DNA of 64,000 bases from Burkholderiaceae bacterium. GTDB lineage: Bacteria; Pseudomonadota; Gammaproteobacteria; Burkholderiales; Burkholderiaceae_E. Within the stretch, counting starts at the first letter, position 1; the number at the start of each line of letters is the position of its first letter. The stretch covers positions 1 through 64,000 of the forward strand of contig JAMLIN010000017.1 in assembly GCA_023954135.1 (NCBI GenBank). Reading direction: 5' to 3'. The translations under genes and the position numbers were made by a program. A model generated the notes under the pieces. It was not told the DNA's origin, searched no databases, and saw nothing but the letters and a program-made list of their open reading frames with translations. Of this stretch, positions 16,876 through 25,940 are shown one piece after another.

Positions 16876-18149
16876 GTCCGCCCCCTCGAGACATCGGCGT
16901 AGAGCTGCTCCAGCCGGGGCAGGACGGCCTCGCGCGAGAAGGACTCCATCACCTGATCGCGCCCGGCATCGCCCATGCGCTGGCGCAGTCCGGCGTCGCC
17001 GGCGAGCTCGACGAGCGAACGGGTGAGCGCCGGCACGTCGCCGGCCTCGATCAGGAATCCGTCGGTGCCGTCGCGAATCAGCTCGGGGATGCCGCCGACG
17101 GTGGTCGAAACCACCGGGACGCCCCAGCTCATCGCCTCGAGCAGGCTGATCGGCAGGCCCTCGTTGTACGACGGCAGCACGAAGATGTCGGCGGCGGCCA
17201 GTAGCTCGTCCTTGCGATCGCCGCCGACCCAGCCGAGAAACTCGACCGAATCGCCAAGGCCGAGCTCGGCGGCGCGTGCCCGCGCCTGCTCGACTTCGCC
17301 ATTGCCGCCGATCAGCAGCTTCATGCCGGGCCGGGCGGCCAGCGCCTTCGCGAAGGCGGGCAGGAGATCGTAGACCCCCTTGCGATGACCGATGATGCCG
17401 AGAAAGAGCACCTTGACCGGCCCGTCGCCGGGACGCCGGGCCTCGATCGCCGGCATCCGGACATAGTTGTGGAGCACGAAGACACGGGCGTCCGGCGCAA
17501 CCGAACGCACCCAGTCGGCCCAGCTCGGCGAGAGCACCACCACCGCCGAATAGCGCTCGAGGATCCAGCTGATCACACGCCGGATCGGGGCGGCCTGCGC
17601 GTCGTAGAAGACCTTCATCTCGGCGCCGTGCAGATGAAAGAGCACCGGAATGCCACGGGCGCGCGCAAGCAGTCCGAAGATCGACTTGCGCCAGAAGCTG
17701 CCGAGCTCGGCGGCATGGCAATGCACCAGGCTGACCCGGTGCGTCAGGATCTCGACGATGAATCGGAGGATCTCGACCGCCGCGAGGTAGAGGCGCCGCA
17801 CGAGACTGCCTTCGTCGTGCGGGGAGAACAGCCGCACGCCCCAGCGCTCGAAGAGGCCATCGAGCCGGTAACTCTCGATCACCGACAACATGCCGCCGCG
17901 CCCCGCGGTGCAGACCATCAGGACCCGTCGCGCCGTGCCCGTGTCGGCCCCTGTTCCCGTCGACACGGCCGGTCCGGGCGCTTCCTGCTTCCGGGCGGCC
18001 CCGGTTCCTTCCTTGCGGGCGGCACCAGCCTCTCCCCGGAGAGCGGGCTCGGTCCTTGGACCGGCCGTCCCGGGTGATTCGACCCGGTCCCTCCGGTCGG
18101 TGCCGCGCCGCGCATCGGTCGCGATCCCGGCATCCGGCGTACGGGTCAT
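16872..18149 (-). CDS. GT4-family glycosyltransferase
   Basis: A 425-residue GT-B enzyme. After an unusual N-terminal extension of about 75 residues rich in Ala, Gly, Thr and Arg, the catalytic core begins RRVLMVCTAGRGGMLSVIE. The C-terminal half has VKVLFLGIIGHRKGVYDLLPA, then VLPSYNEGLPISLLEAMSWG, which holds the EX7E motif that binds the nucleotide-sugar diphosphate. The ATG at 18149 was chosen because it is the first in-frame ATG after the neighbouring stop; a later start that removes the low-complexity part cannot be excluded. It sits 10 bp after the upstream GT4 gene and overlaps the next by four bases. Confidence 0.85.
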   Translation of the reverse strand: MTRTPDAGIATDARRGTDRRDRVESPGTAGPRTEPALRGEAGAARKEGTGAARKQEAPGPAVSTGTGADTGTARRVLMVCTAGRGGMLSVIESYRLDGLFERWGVRLFSPHDEGSLVRRLYLAAVEILRFIVEILTHRVSLVHCHAAELGSFWRKSIFGLLARARGIPVLFHLHGAEMKVFYDAQAAPIRRVISWILERYSAVVVLSPSWADWVRSVAPDARVFVLHNYVRMPAIEARRPGDGPVKVLFLGIIGHRKGVYDLLPAFAKALAARPGMKLLIGGNGEVEQARARAAELGLGDSVEFLGWVGGDRKDELLAAADIFVLPSYNEGLPISLLEAMSWGVPVVSTTVGGIPELIRDGTDGFLIEAGDVPALTRSLVELAGDAGLRQRMGDAGRDQVMESFSREAVLPRLEQLYADVSRGRT

Positions 18150-18159
18150 CGGCTCGGCC

Positions 18160-19401
18160 TCAGGCACGTTCAGTTTCTCCCGCCGGCACCACGGCCAGCA
18201 TCTCGTTGCGGACCAGGGTCGCAAGCCGGTCGTAGTTGCGATTCTCCAGCGCCCACTGTCGGCCTGCCTGGCCACGCCTGCGCGCCGCCTCGGGATCGGA
18301 CAGCAGCTCGATCATGGCGGCGGCGAAGGCATCGGGCTCGAGGGGGGTGCACAGCCCCCCGCCGCTGCGGCCGATCACGAATGCCTGGTCGGGCAGATCG
18401 TTGGCCACCACCGGCAGGCCGAGCGCCATGTATTCGACGGCCTTGGTCGGCGACGCGACGTCGTAGAGCACGCCGCGCGGACATGGCGAGAAGCCGACCC
18501 GGGCGGCGCGCACCAGCTGCCATGCCGTGGCCATGTCGAGCCAGCCGGTGAAGATCACCCGGGACGCGATGCCGAGCTCGCGTGCCAGTGTCTTGAGCTT
18601 CTCGATGTCGCCCGGCTCGTCGGCATTGCCGATGATCAGCAGCAGCGCCTCGGGCCGCACCCGCAAGACGGTGGCGAAGGCTTCCAGGGCCAGCTCGAGC
18701 CGGCGATTCTCCTCGACCGTGCCGAGGTAGACGACGGTTTCGAAAGTACGCGCCCGAGCCAGCCAGTCCGCCGCGGTGGGCTCGATGTCGGTATCGTCGC
18801 GCGCCATGATTCTCTCGATCGCTTCGCGATCGACGCCCATGGGGACCGGCACCGCATGCCGCATGCGGATACCCCGCGCCTGCAGGGTCCGCAGCATCTC
18901 GTCGCTCTGCACGAAGGCGATATCGGCTCGCGGCAGAACCACCTTGTAGAGTGTCCAGTAGCTGAGCAGGCCGCGGCCGTAGACGATCAGCCAGCGAAAC
19001 AGGCCGATCGAGGGGCCGCGCTCGCGGGCGAACTCGAGCGCGCTCTCGGGCAGCGGGAACGACATCCAGTAGGCGAACGGAACGCCGCGCAGCCGGGATA
19101 CGAGCCAGGCCCAGAGCGTGAACAGGGGCTTGTCGCGCACCAGCACCATGTCGTAGCGCGGGCCGATGCGCAGCAGCCCCCGGAAATCGTTCAGGAGCGC
19201 GGCAAGGTTGATCCGGAACCGTCCGCCGCTGGCAGGCGGCCCGAAGACCTCGCCACCGCCCCAGTCGACCTGCCGGCCGGGTTCCCGCAAGGTGACGAGA
19301 TCGGACGCGACGCCGAGACGGGACAGGAACTTGCCGAACAGCACCGTGACGTCGACACGGAAGGTCGGATGTCGTTCGCGGACGAAGAACAGGACTCGCA
19401 C
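18160..19401 (-). CDS. GT4-like glycosyltransferase
   Basis: A 413-residue GT-B glycosyltransferase with GTG start at 19401 and AGAGG upstream. Landmarks are VRERHPTF near the N-terminus, the interdomain segment VPVPMGVDREAIE, VVYLGTVEENRRLELALEAF at the start of the nucleotide-binding half, and SPTKAVEYMALGLPVVANDLPDQ, the family's sugar-nucleotide-binding loop. It is the first glycosyltransferase of the minus-strand set that continues with the second GT4 enzyme and the Alg14/Alg13 pair, so it probably adds a sugar in the same repeat unit. Donor and linkage are unknown. Confidence 0.8.
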   Translation of the reverse strand: MRVLFFVRERHPTFRVDVTVLFGKFLSRLGVASDLVTLREPGRQVDWGGGEVFGPPASGGRFRINLAALLNDFRGLLRIGPRYDMVLVRDKPLFTLWAWLVSRLRGVPFAYWMSFPLPESALEFARERGPSIGLFRWLIVYGRGLLSYWTLYKVVLPRADIAFVQSDEMLRTLQARGIRMRHAVPVPMGVDREAIERIMARDDTDIEPTAADWLARARTFETVVYLGTVEENRRLELALEAFATVLRVRPEALLLIIGNADEPGDIEKLKTLARELGIASRVIFTGWLDMATAWQLVRAARVGFSPCPRGVLYDVASPTKAVEYMALGLPVVANDLPDQAFVIGRSGGGLCTPLEPDAFAAAMIELLSDPEAARRRGQAGRQWALENRNYDRLATLVRNEMLAVVPAGETERA

Positions 19402-19509
19402 ACTACCTCTCGATGGACTCGCCGGCTGGTTTCGGCGCCTCGGTCCTTACCATGGCGGGCAGCCCGGAACCGGTCAACATGAGGTCGGCCGACGGCATGC
19501 GCGACCCGG

Positions 19510-20232
19510 TCAACGGCCGGCGCCGGCCCCGCCGGCCGGTTCGAGCAGCTCCGCCAGCTGCCTGGCAAGCATGACCCGGATGCCCTGGCCGGACGATCCG
19601 AACGCCCGCAGGGCGGCTCGGGCGACCTGATCGGAGGTCAGGGTCGGGATCGACTTCGGCGTCATCAGGAACTGCAGGCTCATGTAAGCGTTCACCACGC
19701 GGCGCAGCCAGTCGCCGCCCGAACTACCGCCGACCCGCACCGGCCGCAGGATCAGCACTGTCTCGAACGGTAGCTGCGCCAGCGCCAGTTCGTCGGCACC
19801 ACCGAGCGCGCGCTGCAACTCGCCGAGTTGCTGCCACGCCGGACTCGGGCGGATCACCAGCAAGCGCCGTGCCCCGGCGGCGCAGGCCGCATCCGCCACC
19901 CCGGCGGCTTCCTGGCCCGTCACTTGCACGAAGGGCGCATCGCGGCCATGGAAGGACCGCTCGCCTGGATCCCCTCCCTGGCCGACGAGCATCAGGACAT
20001 CGTCGAGCCGGGGCAGGTTTTCCAGCGTGCACAAGTCGAGCCGGTCGATGCCGAGGGCCATCGGCGCATCGGACAGGACATGGACCCGCGAATAGCCGCC
20101 GCGGGAGAGCACCGCGCCGAGCAATGCCTCGCCCTGGCGCCCGACGGCGCCGGCGACCAGCGCGACCCGGCCGGCCGGTCGGCTGGCACCGGGAGAATGC
20201 GAGGCGGACGCCGCATCGGTCAGGGCGGGCAT
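19510..20232 (-). CDS. NAD(P)-binding, atypical SDR / TIP30-like protein
   Basis: A 240-residue Rossmann-fold protein. The glycine-rich loop VALVAGAVGRQGEALLGAVL is near the N-terminus and the later ILRPVRVGGSS...AYMSLQFLM region matches atypical short-chain dehydrogenases of the HTATIP2/TIP30 type. The classical catalytic YxxxK is not seen, so it may sense or bind NADPH rather than catalyse. The start at 20232 is the ATG that leaves the Rossmann loop at a normal distance; an ATG at 20283 would add 17 residues. It lies upstream of the glycosyltransferases with a 108-bp gap and is divergent from yaeQ. Confidence 0.6.
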   Translation of the reverse strand: MPALTDAASASHSPGASRPAGRVALVAGAVGRQGEALLGAVLSRGGYSRVHVLSDAPMALGIDRLDLCTLENLPRLDDVLMLVGQGGDPGERSFHGRDAPFVQVTGQEAAGVADAACAAGARRLLVIRPSPAWQQLGELQRALGGADELALAQLPFETVLILRPVRVGGSSGGDWLRRVVNAYMSLQFLMTPKSIPTLTSDQVARAALRAFGSSGQGIRVMLARQLAELLEPAGGAGAGR

Positions 20233-20333
20233 GGTCGGGCGGGGATTCGGAACGGCTGAGCGTGCGTCGATGATGCCACGCATGGCCGCCGACTGTGGGA
20301 GACTCTCCCGGCCTTCGTGACGAAGTACCGGCC

Positions 20334-20879
20334 ATGGCACTGAAATCGACCATCCATCGAATCGAGCTCTCGATCGCCGACATCGATCGCGGCTACTACC
20401 ACGACCATCCGCTCACGCTCGCCCGGCATCCCTCGGAGACCGAGGAACGCATGATGGTGCGCCTGCTGGCGTTCGCGATGCATGCCGATCCGGCGCTCGC
20501 CTTCGGGGCGGGGCTGTCCGATGTCGAGGAACCCGATCTCTGGCTGCGCGACGACACCGGGGCGATCGATCGCTGGATAGAGGTCGGCCTGCCGGACGAG
20601 CGCCGGCTGCGGCGTGCCTGCGGGCGCGCCGTACGGGTCGTCGCGATCAGCTACGGCCGCAACGCTGCGCTCTGGTGGCGCCAGAACCAGCAGGCGCTCT
20701 CGCGGCTCGAGCGCCTGGCGGTCATCGAGCTGCCGGCGAAGGCCACCCTCGAGCTTGCCGCGCTCGCGCGGCGGACGATGCGGGTGCAGGCCAATGCGAG
20801 CGAAGGCCTCTGGTGGATCGGCACCGAGGACGGCTCGGTCTCGATCGAGCCGTCCCTGCGCAAGGAAGCCCTCACCTGA
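20334..20879 (+). CDS. yaeQ: YaeQ family protein
   Basis: A 181-residue protein with the YaeQ signature ALKSTIHRIELSIADIDRGY, then LTLARHPSETEERMMVRLL. YaeQ has a PD-(D/E)XK-nuclease-like fold, and the family's suggested role is indirect (linked to RfaH function in enterobacteria); no biochemical activity is established. The later WIEVGLPDERRLRRACG and VVAISYG segments belong to the same fold. The start at ATG 20334 matches the family N-terminus. Single gene, convergent with the beta-oxidation operon. Confidence 0.9.
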   Translation: MALKSTIHRIELSIADIDRGYYHDHPLTLARHPSETEERMMVRLLAFAMHADPALAFGAGLSDVEEPDLWLRDDTGAIDRWIEVGLPDERRLRRACGRAVRVVAISYGRNAALWWRQNQQALSRLERLAVIELPAKATLELAALARRTMRVQANASEGLWWIGTEDGSVSIEPSLRKEALT

Positions 20880-20903
20880 TGCGGCAAAGCCACTTCGTAC
20901 GGG

Positions 20904-20994
20904 TTCGGATTCGAGCGCAGGACAAGGCGGGGCGCCGCAGACAGTACGGTTGTACGGCAAGGCGCCCCAACGCAGTCATGCGCTCGAATCCGAA
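20904..20994. repeat. 91-bp imperfect palindrome between convergent genes
   Basis: Outer arms TTCGGATTCGAGCGCA (20904-20919) and its exact complement at 20979-20994, and inner arms GGGGCGCC (20929-20936) and GGCGCCCC (20961-20968), share one centre near 20949, with GTAC on both sides of the tip. As RNA it would fold into one long hairpin on either strand. It may serve as a bidirectional terminator or be an ERIC-like intergenic repeat. Confidence 0.7.
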
Positions 20995-20998
20995 GCCG

Positions 20999-21760
20999 TC
21001 AGAGGCGGCTGAAGTCGGGCTTGCGTTTTTCCATGAAGGCGGCAAAGGCTTCGCGAGCCGCCGGCTCGCGAAGCATGCGACGGAACTGCTCGCCTTCGGC
21101 CGCCATCGCCTCGTCGCAGGCCTGGCGCAGCGGGGCGCGCATCAGCCGCTTGGTGACGACCAGGGAAGATAGCGGTCGCGTCGCCAGCTCCGCGGCCCGC
21201 ACGCGTGCGCGGGCGATCGTGTCCGAGGCCGGCAGGACCTCGTTGGCAAGGCCCATCGCGAGCGCATCGTCGGCGCCGAAGGGCTCGCCGAAGAGCAGGA
21301 CCTCGGCCGCCTTCGGATGACCCGCGAGCCGCGGCAGGAGCAGGCTCGACGCCGCCTCGGGACAGAGTCCGAGATTGACGAATGGCGTCGCGAACTTCGC
21401 GTTGTCGCCGGCGTAGACGAGATCGCAGTGCAGGAGCATGGTGGTGCCGACGCCGACGGCGTGGCCGCAGACCGCGGCCACGAGCGGCTTGTCGAAGTCG
21501 AGCAAGCCCTGCAGGAAGCGCTGCACCGGGGTATCGGTCCCCTGGGGCGGATTGTCCCGGAAGTCCGCGAGGTCGTTGCCGGCGGTAAAGACGTTCTCGT
21601 CGCCGTGGATCAGGACCACGCGCACCGAATCATCCATCGCCGCCTGTGCCAGTCCGTCGGCGAGTTGCGCGTACATCGCGGCGGTGATCGCGTTCCTGCG
21701 TTCGGCGCGGTCGAAGACCAGGCTCATCAACCCGTTGGCCGTCTCGATGCGTATCGTCAT
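20999..21760 (-). CDS. Enoyl-CoA hydratase/isomerase
   Basis: A 253-residue crotonase-fold enzyme. The oxyanion-hole regions are visible as FTAGNDLADF and AAVCGHAVGVGTTMLLHCDLV, and ATPFVNLGLCPEAASSLLLPRLAG follows. The first catalytic Glu of classical hydratases is replaced here (HAVGVGTTML has no Glu), as in many isomerase-like or Eci/PaaG-like members, so isomerisation of enoyl-CoA is as likely as hydration. AGGAG precedes ATG 21760. It is the last gene of the TetR-led beta-oxidation operon, 11 bp after the thiolase. Confidence 0.85.
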   Translation of the reverse strand: MTIRIETANGLMSLVFDRAERRNAITAAMYAQLADGLAQAAMDDSVRVVLIHGDENVFTAGNDLADFRDNPPQGTDTPVQRFLQGLLDFDKPLVAAVCGHAVGVGTTMLLHCDLVYAGDNAKFATPFVNLGLCPEAASSLLLPRLAGHPKAAEVLLFGEPFGADDALAMGLANEVLPASDTIARARVRAAELATRPLSSLVVTKRLMRAPLRQACDEAMAAEGEQFRRMLREPAAREAFAAFMEKRKPDFSRL

Positions 21761-21771
21761 GGGATCTCCTG

Positions 21772-23001
<1,230 letters not shown>

Positions 23002-23022
23002 GGATGTTCCTTTCGCTGGCGC

Positions 23023-25431
23023 TCAATTGCGCGCCGGTTTGCCGGTCTGCATCATGGTCATGATGCGTTCCTGGGTCTTGGGATGCTCGATCAGGCCGAC
23101 GAAGGCCTCGCGCTCGAGCCGCATCAGCCACTCCTCGTCGACGATCGAGCCGGCCTCGACGTCGCCGCCGCACATGATCCGCGCGATCGTCTGCCCGAGA
23201 TGGAAGTCGTGTGCCGAGATGAAGCCGCCGTCGCGCATGTTGACCAGCTGCGCCATGATGGTCGCGGTGCCGCTGCGCCCGGCGACCCGGATGCGGGCCC
23301 GCCGCGGCGGCCGATAGCCGGCCTCGTGCATCGCCAGCGCCTCGCGGATCGCCACGTACAGCAGCTCCTGCGGATTGAACACCACTGGATCCGATTCGAG
23401 CAGGTAGCCGATCGCGCGCGCCTCGATCGCCGAGGTGGCGACCTGCGCGGTCGCCGCCGCCATCAGGTACTTCTTCAGGAAGTCGAGCAGGTAGGCATCG
23501 GGCGCCGCCTGCTGCTCCTCCGACGCGCGCCGCGCGCCATAGGTCAGGCCGCCCGCGCCGGGAATGAGCCCGACGCCGACCTCGACCAGGCCGATGTAGC
23601 TCTCGAGGTTCGCCACCCGGCGGGCACAGTGGATCGCGAGCTCGCAGCCGCCGCCCAGCGCCATGCCCGAGACCGCCGCGACCGTCGGCACCTGCGCATA
23701 GCGCAACCGCAGCATCGCCTTCTGGAGCTTCTCCTCGATCGGCCCGATCGCCTTGGCGCCGCCGCTCATGAAGACGGGCAGCATCGCCTGCAGGTCGGCA
23801 CCAACCGAGAAAGGCTCGTCCGGCGACCAGATCACCAGGCCCTTGCAACGCGCTTCGGCGATCTCCACGGCCTTCAACAAACCCTCGACGACGCCCGGAC
23901 CGATCGCATGGACCTTGGTGCGGATCGAGACGATCAGCACTTCGTCCAGACCCGCCTGGTCGACCGTCCATAGGCGGATCGACTCGTCCTCGAAGACGGT
24001 GGTGCCGGCGGTATGGCCGTTCGGCGCCTCGGCGCCCGCCACGCTCGTGCGGAACAGCTGGCGGCGGTACACGGGCAGTTCGCGCGGCGCCACGAACTCG
24101 CCGCGCGAGGCCGACCAGGAACCTTCGGGCTGATGCACCCCGCCGCGCTCGGCAACCGGGCCTTCGAACACCCAGGCCGGCAGCTCGACCGGCGCCATCG
24201 CCTCGCCCGCGGCGATGTCCTCGCGGATCCAGTCGGCGACCTGCCGCCAGCCGGCCCGCTGCCAGACCTCGAACGGGCCCTGCTGCTGGCCGAAGCCGAA
24301 GCGCATCGCGAGATCGAGATCGCGGGCGTTGTCGGCGATCTCGCCGAGCCTGGTCGCCGCATAGTGCATGCTGTCGCGCAGGATCGACCAGACGAAACGG
24401 GCCTGCGGGTTCTTCGATTCCCGCAGCAGGGCGAGCCGCTCGCCCCAGGTCTTCTTCTTGAGAATGCGGGCCACCGTCTCGTCGGCCTTGCCGCCGGCCG
24501 GGACGTACTCACCCTTCGCCGGGTCGAGCCGCAGGATCGCCTTGCCTTCCTTCCGATAGAAGCCGGCACCGCTCTTCTGGCCGAGCGCGCCCTGCTCGAC
24601 CAGCTTCGCCACCACGGGCGGCGTGCGGTAGGCGGTCGCGAACGGGTCGTCGGCGAGATTGTCCTCCATGGTCCGGATGACGTGCGCCAGCGTATCGATA
24701 CCGACCACGTCCGCCGTGCGGAAGGTGCCCGACTTCGCGCGGCCGAGCTTCGCGCCGGTCAGGTCGTCGACGACGTCGTACGGCAGGCCGAACTTCGCGG
24801 CCTCGTGGATCGTCGCCAGCATGCTGAAGATTCCGACCCGGTTGGCGATGAAGTTCGGCGTGTCCTTCGCCCGGATGCAGCCCTTGCCGAGCACCGTCGT
24901 TAGGAAGGTCTCGAGCCGGTCCACGATGGCCGGATCGGCGTCGGCGGTCGGGATCAGCTCGACCAGGTGCATGTAGCGCGGCGGATTGAAGAAATGCACG
25001 CCGCAGAAGCGCTTGCGAAGGCTCTCGTCGAAGCCCTGCGAAAGCGCCCCGATGGACAGGCCCGAGGTATTGGTCGCGAACACCGCGTCGGGCGCCAGGT
25101 GCGGCGCGACCTTCTCGTAGAGGGCATGCTTCCAGTCCATGCGCTCGGCGATCGCCTCGATCACGAGGTCACACTCGGCCAGCCTGCCGAGGTCCTCGTC
25201 GTAGTTGGCCGGGACGATCCAGTCGGCGAGATCCGGGTGGGCGAGCGGCGCGGGCTTGAGCTTGCGCAGCCCCGCGATCGCCCGCTCGATGCCGGCGTTG
25301 GGCGGACCCTCCTTCGCGGGCAGGTCGTAGAGCAGCACATCGACGCGCGCGTTCGCCAGGTGCGCCGCGATCTGCGCCCCCATCACGCCGGCGCCCAGCA
25401 CCGCGACTTTCCTGATGATCGGATCGGACAC
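23023..25431 (-). CDS. Multifunctional 3-hydroxyacyl-CoA dehydrogenase / enoyl-CoA hydratase (FadN-like order)
   Basis: An 802-residue fusion. Residues about 5-190 are the NAD-binding dehydrogenase domain (VAVLGAGVMGAQIAAHLA; HFFNPPRYMHLVELIP), then a dehydrogenase C-terminal domain (about 195-300; KDTPNFIANRVG), and the C-terminal part holds a crotonase domain (VSGMALGGGCELAIHC; GLVEVGVGLIPGAGG). The dehydrogenase-first order is that of FadN rather than FadB/FadJ. The GTG at 25431 has a perfect AGGAGG six bases upstream; an ATG at 25449 would sit on top of that site. It performs hydration and NAD-linked oxidation in the pathway. Confidence 0.92.
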   Translation of the reverse strand: MSDPIIRKVAVLGAGVMGAQIAAHLANARVDVLLYDLPAKEGPPNAGIERAIAGLRKLKPAPLAHPDLADWIVPANYDEDLGRLAECDLVIEAIAERMDWKHALYEKVAPHLAPDAVFATNTSGLSIGALSQGFDESLRKRFCGVHFFNPPRYMHLVELIPTADADPAIVDRLETFLTTVLGKGCIRAKDTPNFIANRVGIFSMLATIHEAAKFGLPYDVVDDLTGAKLGRAKSGTFRTADVVGIDTLAHVIRTMEDNLADDPFATAYRTPPVVAKLVEQGALGQKSGAGFYRKEGKAILRLDPAKGEYVPAGGKADETVARILKKKTWGERLALLRESKNPQARFVWSILRDSMHYAATRLGEIADNARDLDLAMRFGFGQQQGPFEVWQRAGWRQVADWIREDIAAGEAMAPVELPAWVFEGPVAERGGVHQPEGSWSASRGEFVAPRELPVYRRQLFRTSVAGAEAPNGHTAGTTVFEDESIRLWTVDQAGLDEVLIVSIRTKVHAIGPGVVEGLLKAVEIAEARCKGLVIWSPDEPFSVGADLQAMLPVFMSGGAKAIGPIEEKLQKAMLRLRYAQVPTVAAVSGMALGGGCELAIHCARRVANLESYIGLVEVGVGLIPGAGGLTYGARRASEEQQAAPDAYLLDFLKKYLMAAATAQVATSAIEARAIGYLLESDPVVFNPQELLYVAIREALAMHEAGYRPPRRARIRVAGRSGTATIMAQLVNMRDGGFISAHDFHLGQTIARIMCGGDVEAGSIVDEEWLMRLEREAFVGLIEHPKTQERIMTMMQTGKPARN

Positions 25432-25458
25432 GACGGCCCTCCTGTGCAATGGGTTGAA

Positions 25459-25929
25459 TCAGGGTTGGCGAACCCAGGTCTGGGTCCGGCCGAGGATCGG
25501 CATGCCGATGAAACCGCGTACCTCGAGCCTGCTGCCGCCCTCGATCGTGCGCAGCTGGCTGCGGTAGCTCTTGCCGTTGTTGGGATCGAGGATCGTGCCG
25601 CCCTCCCACCAGTCGCCGGCCTTGCGCAGTCCCTCGAGGATCTGCATGCCGCGGATCGGCTTGTCCTTGAGATCGCCCTCGCACTGCTCGCAGACCGCAT
25701 CGGCGCGCCCCGGGGTGAGCACCGATTCGATGCGCCCGCGCAGCTCGCCGTCGACCTCTTCGATGCGGACCAGCGCCTTCGCCTCGCCGGTCCTGTCGTC
25801 GATGTTCTTCCACAGCCCGACCGGCGAATCCGGCCCGGCCGTCGCCGGCGCCACGAAGGCGAATGCAAAGGCGATGCCCAGCCCCGCGGCGAGGGCGGGC
25901 AGGCGGCCATGGGAAATCACGTTGCGCAT
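25459..25929 (-). CDS. DUF2147 exported protein
   Basis: A 156-residue protein with an N-terminal signal peptide (AAGLGIAFAFAFVAPATAG) and the DUF2147 core: VGLWKNIDDRTGEAKALVRI, CEQCEGDLKDKPIRGMQIL, GGTILDPNNGKSYRSQL and the family ending PILGRTQTWVRQP. The family is a periplasmic beta-barrel-like domain of unknown function. It sits 11 bp after the acyl-CoA dehydrogenase gene and 27 bp before the hydratase/dehydrogenase gene, so it belongs to the operon. A role in handling exogenous fatty acids at the envelope is plausible but untested. Confidence 0.88.
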   Translation of the reverse strand: MRNVISHGRLPALAAGLGIAFAFAFVAPATAGPDSPVGLWKNIDDRTGEAKALVRIEEVDGELRGRIESVLTPGRADAVCEQCEGDLKDKPIRGMQILEGLRKAGDWWEGGTILDPNNGKSYRSQLRTIEGGSRLEVRGFIGMPILGRTQTWVRQP

Positions 25930-25940
25930 CGTCGCCCGCC

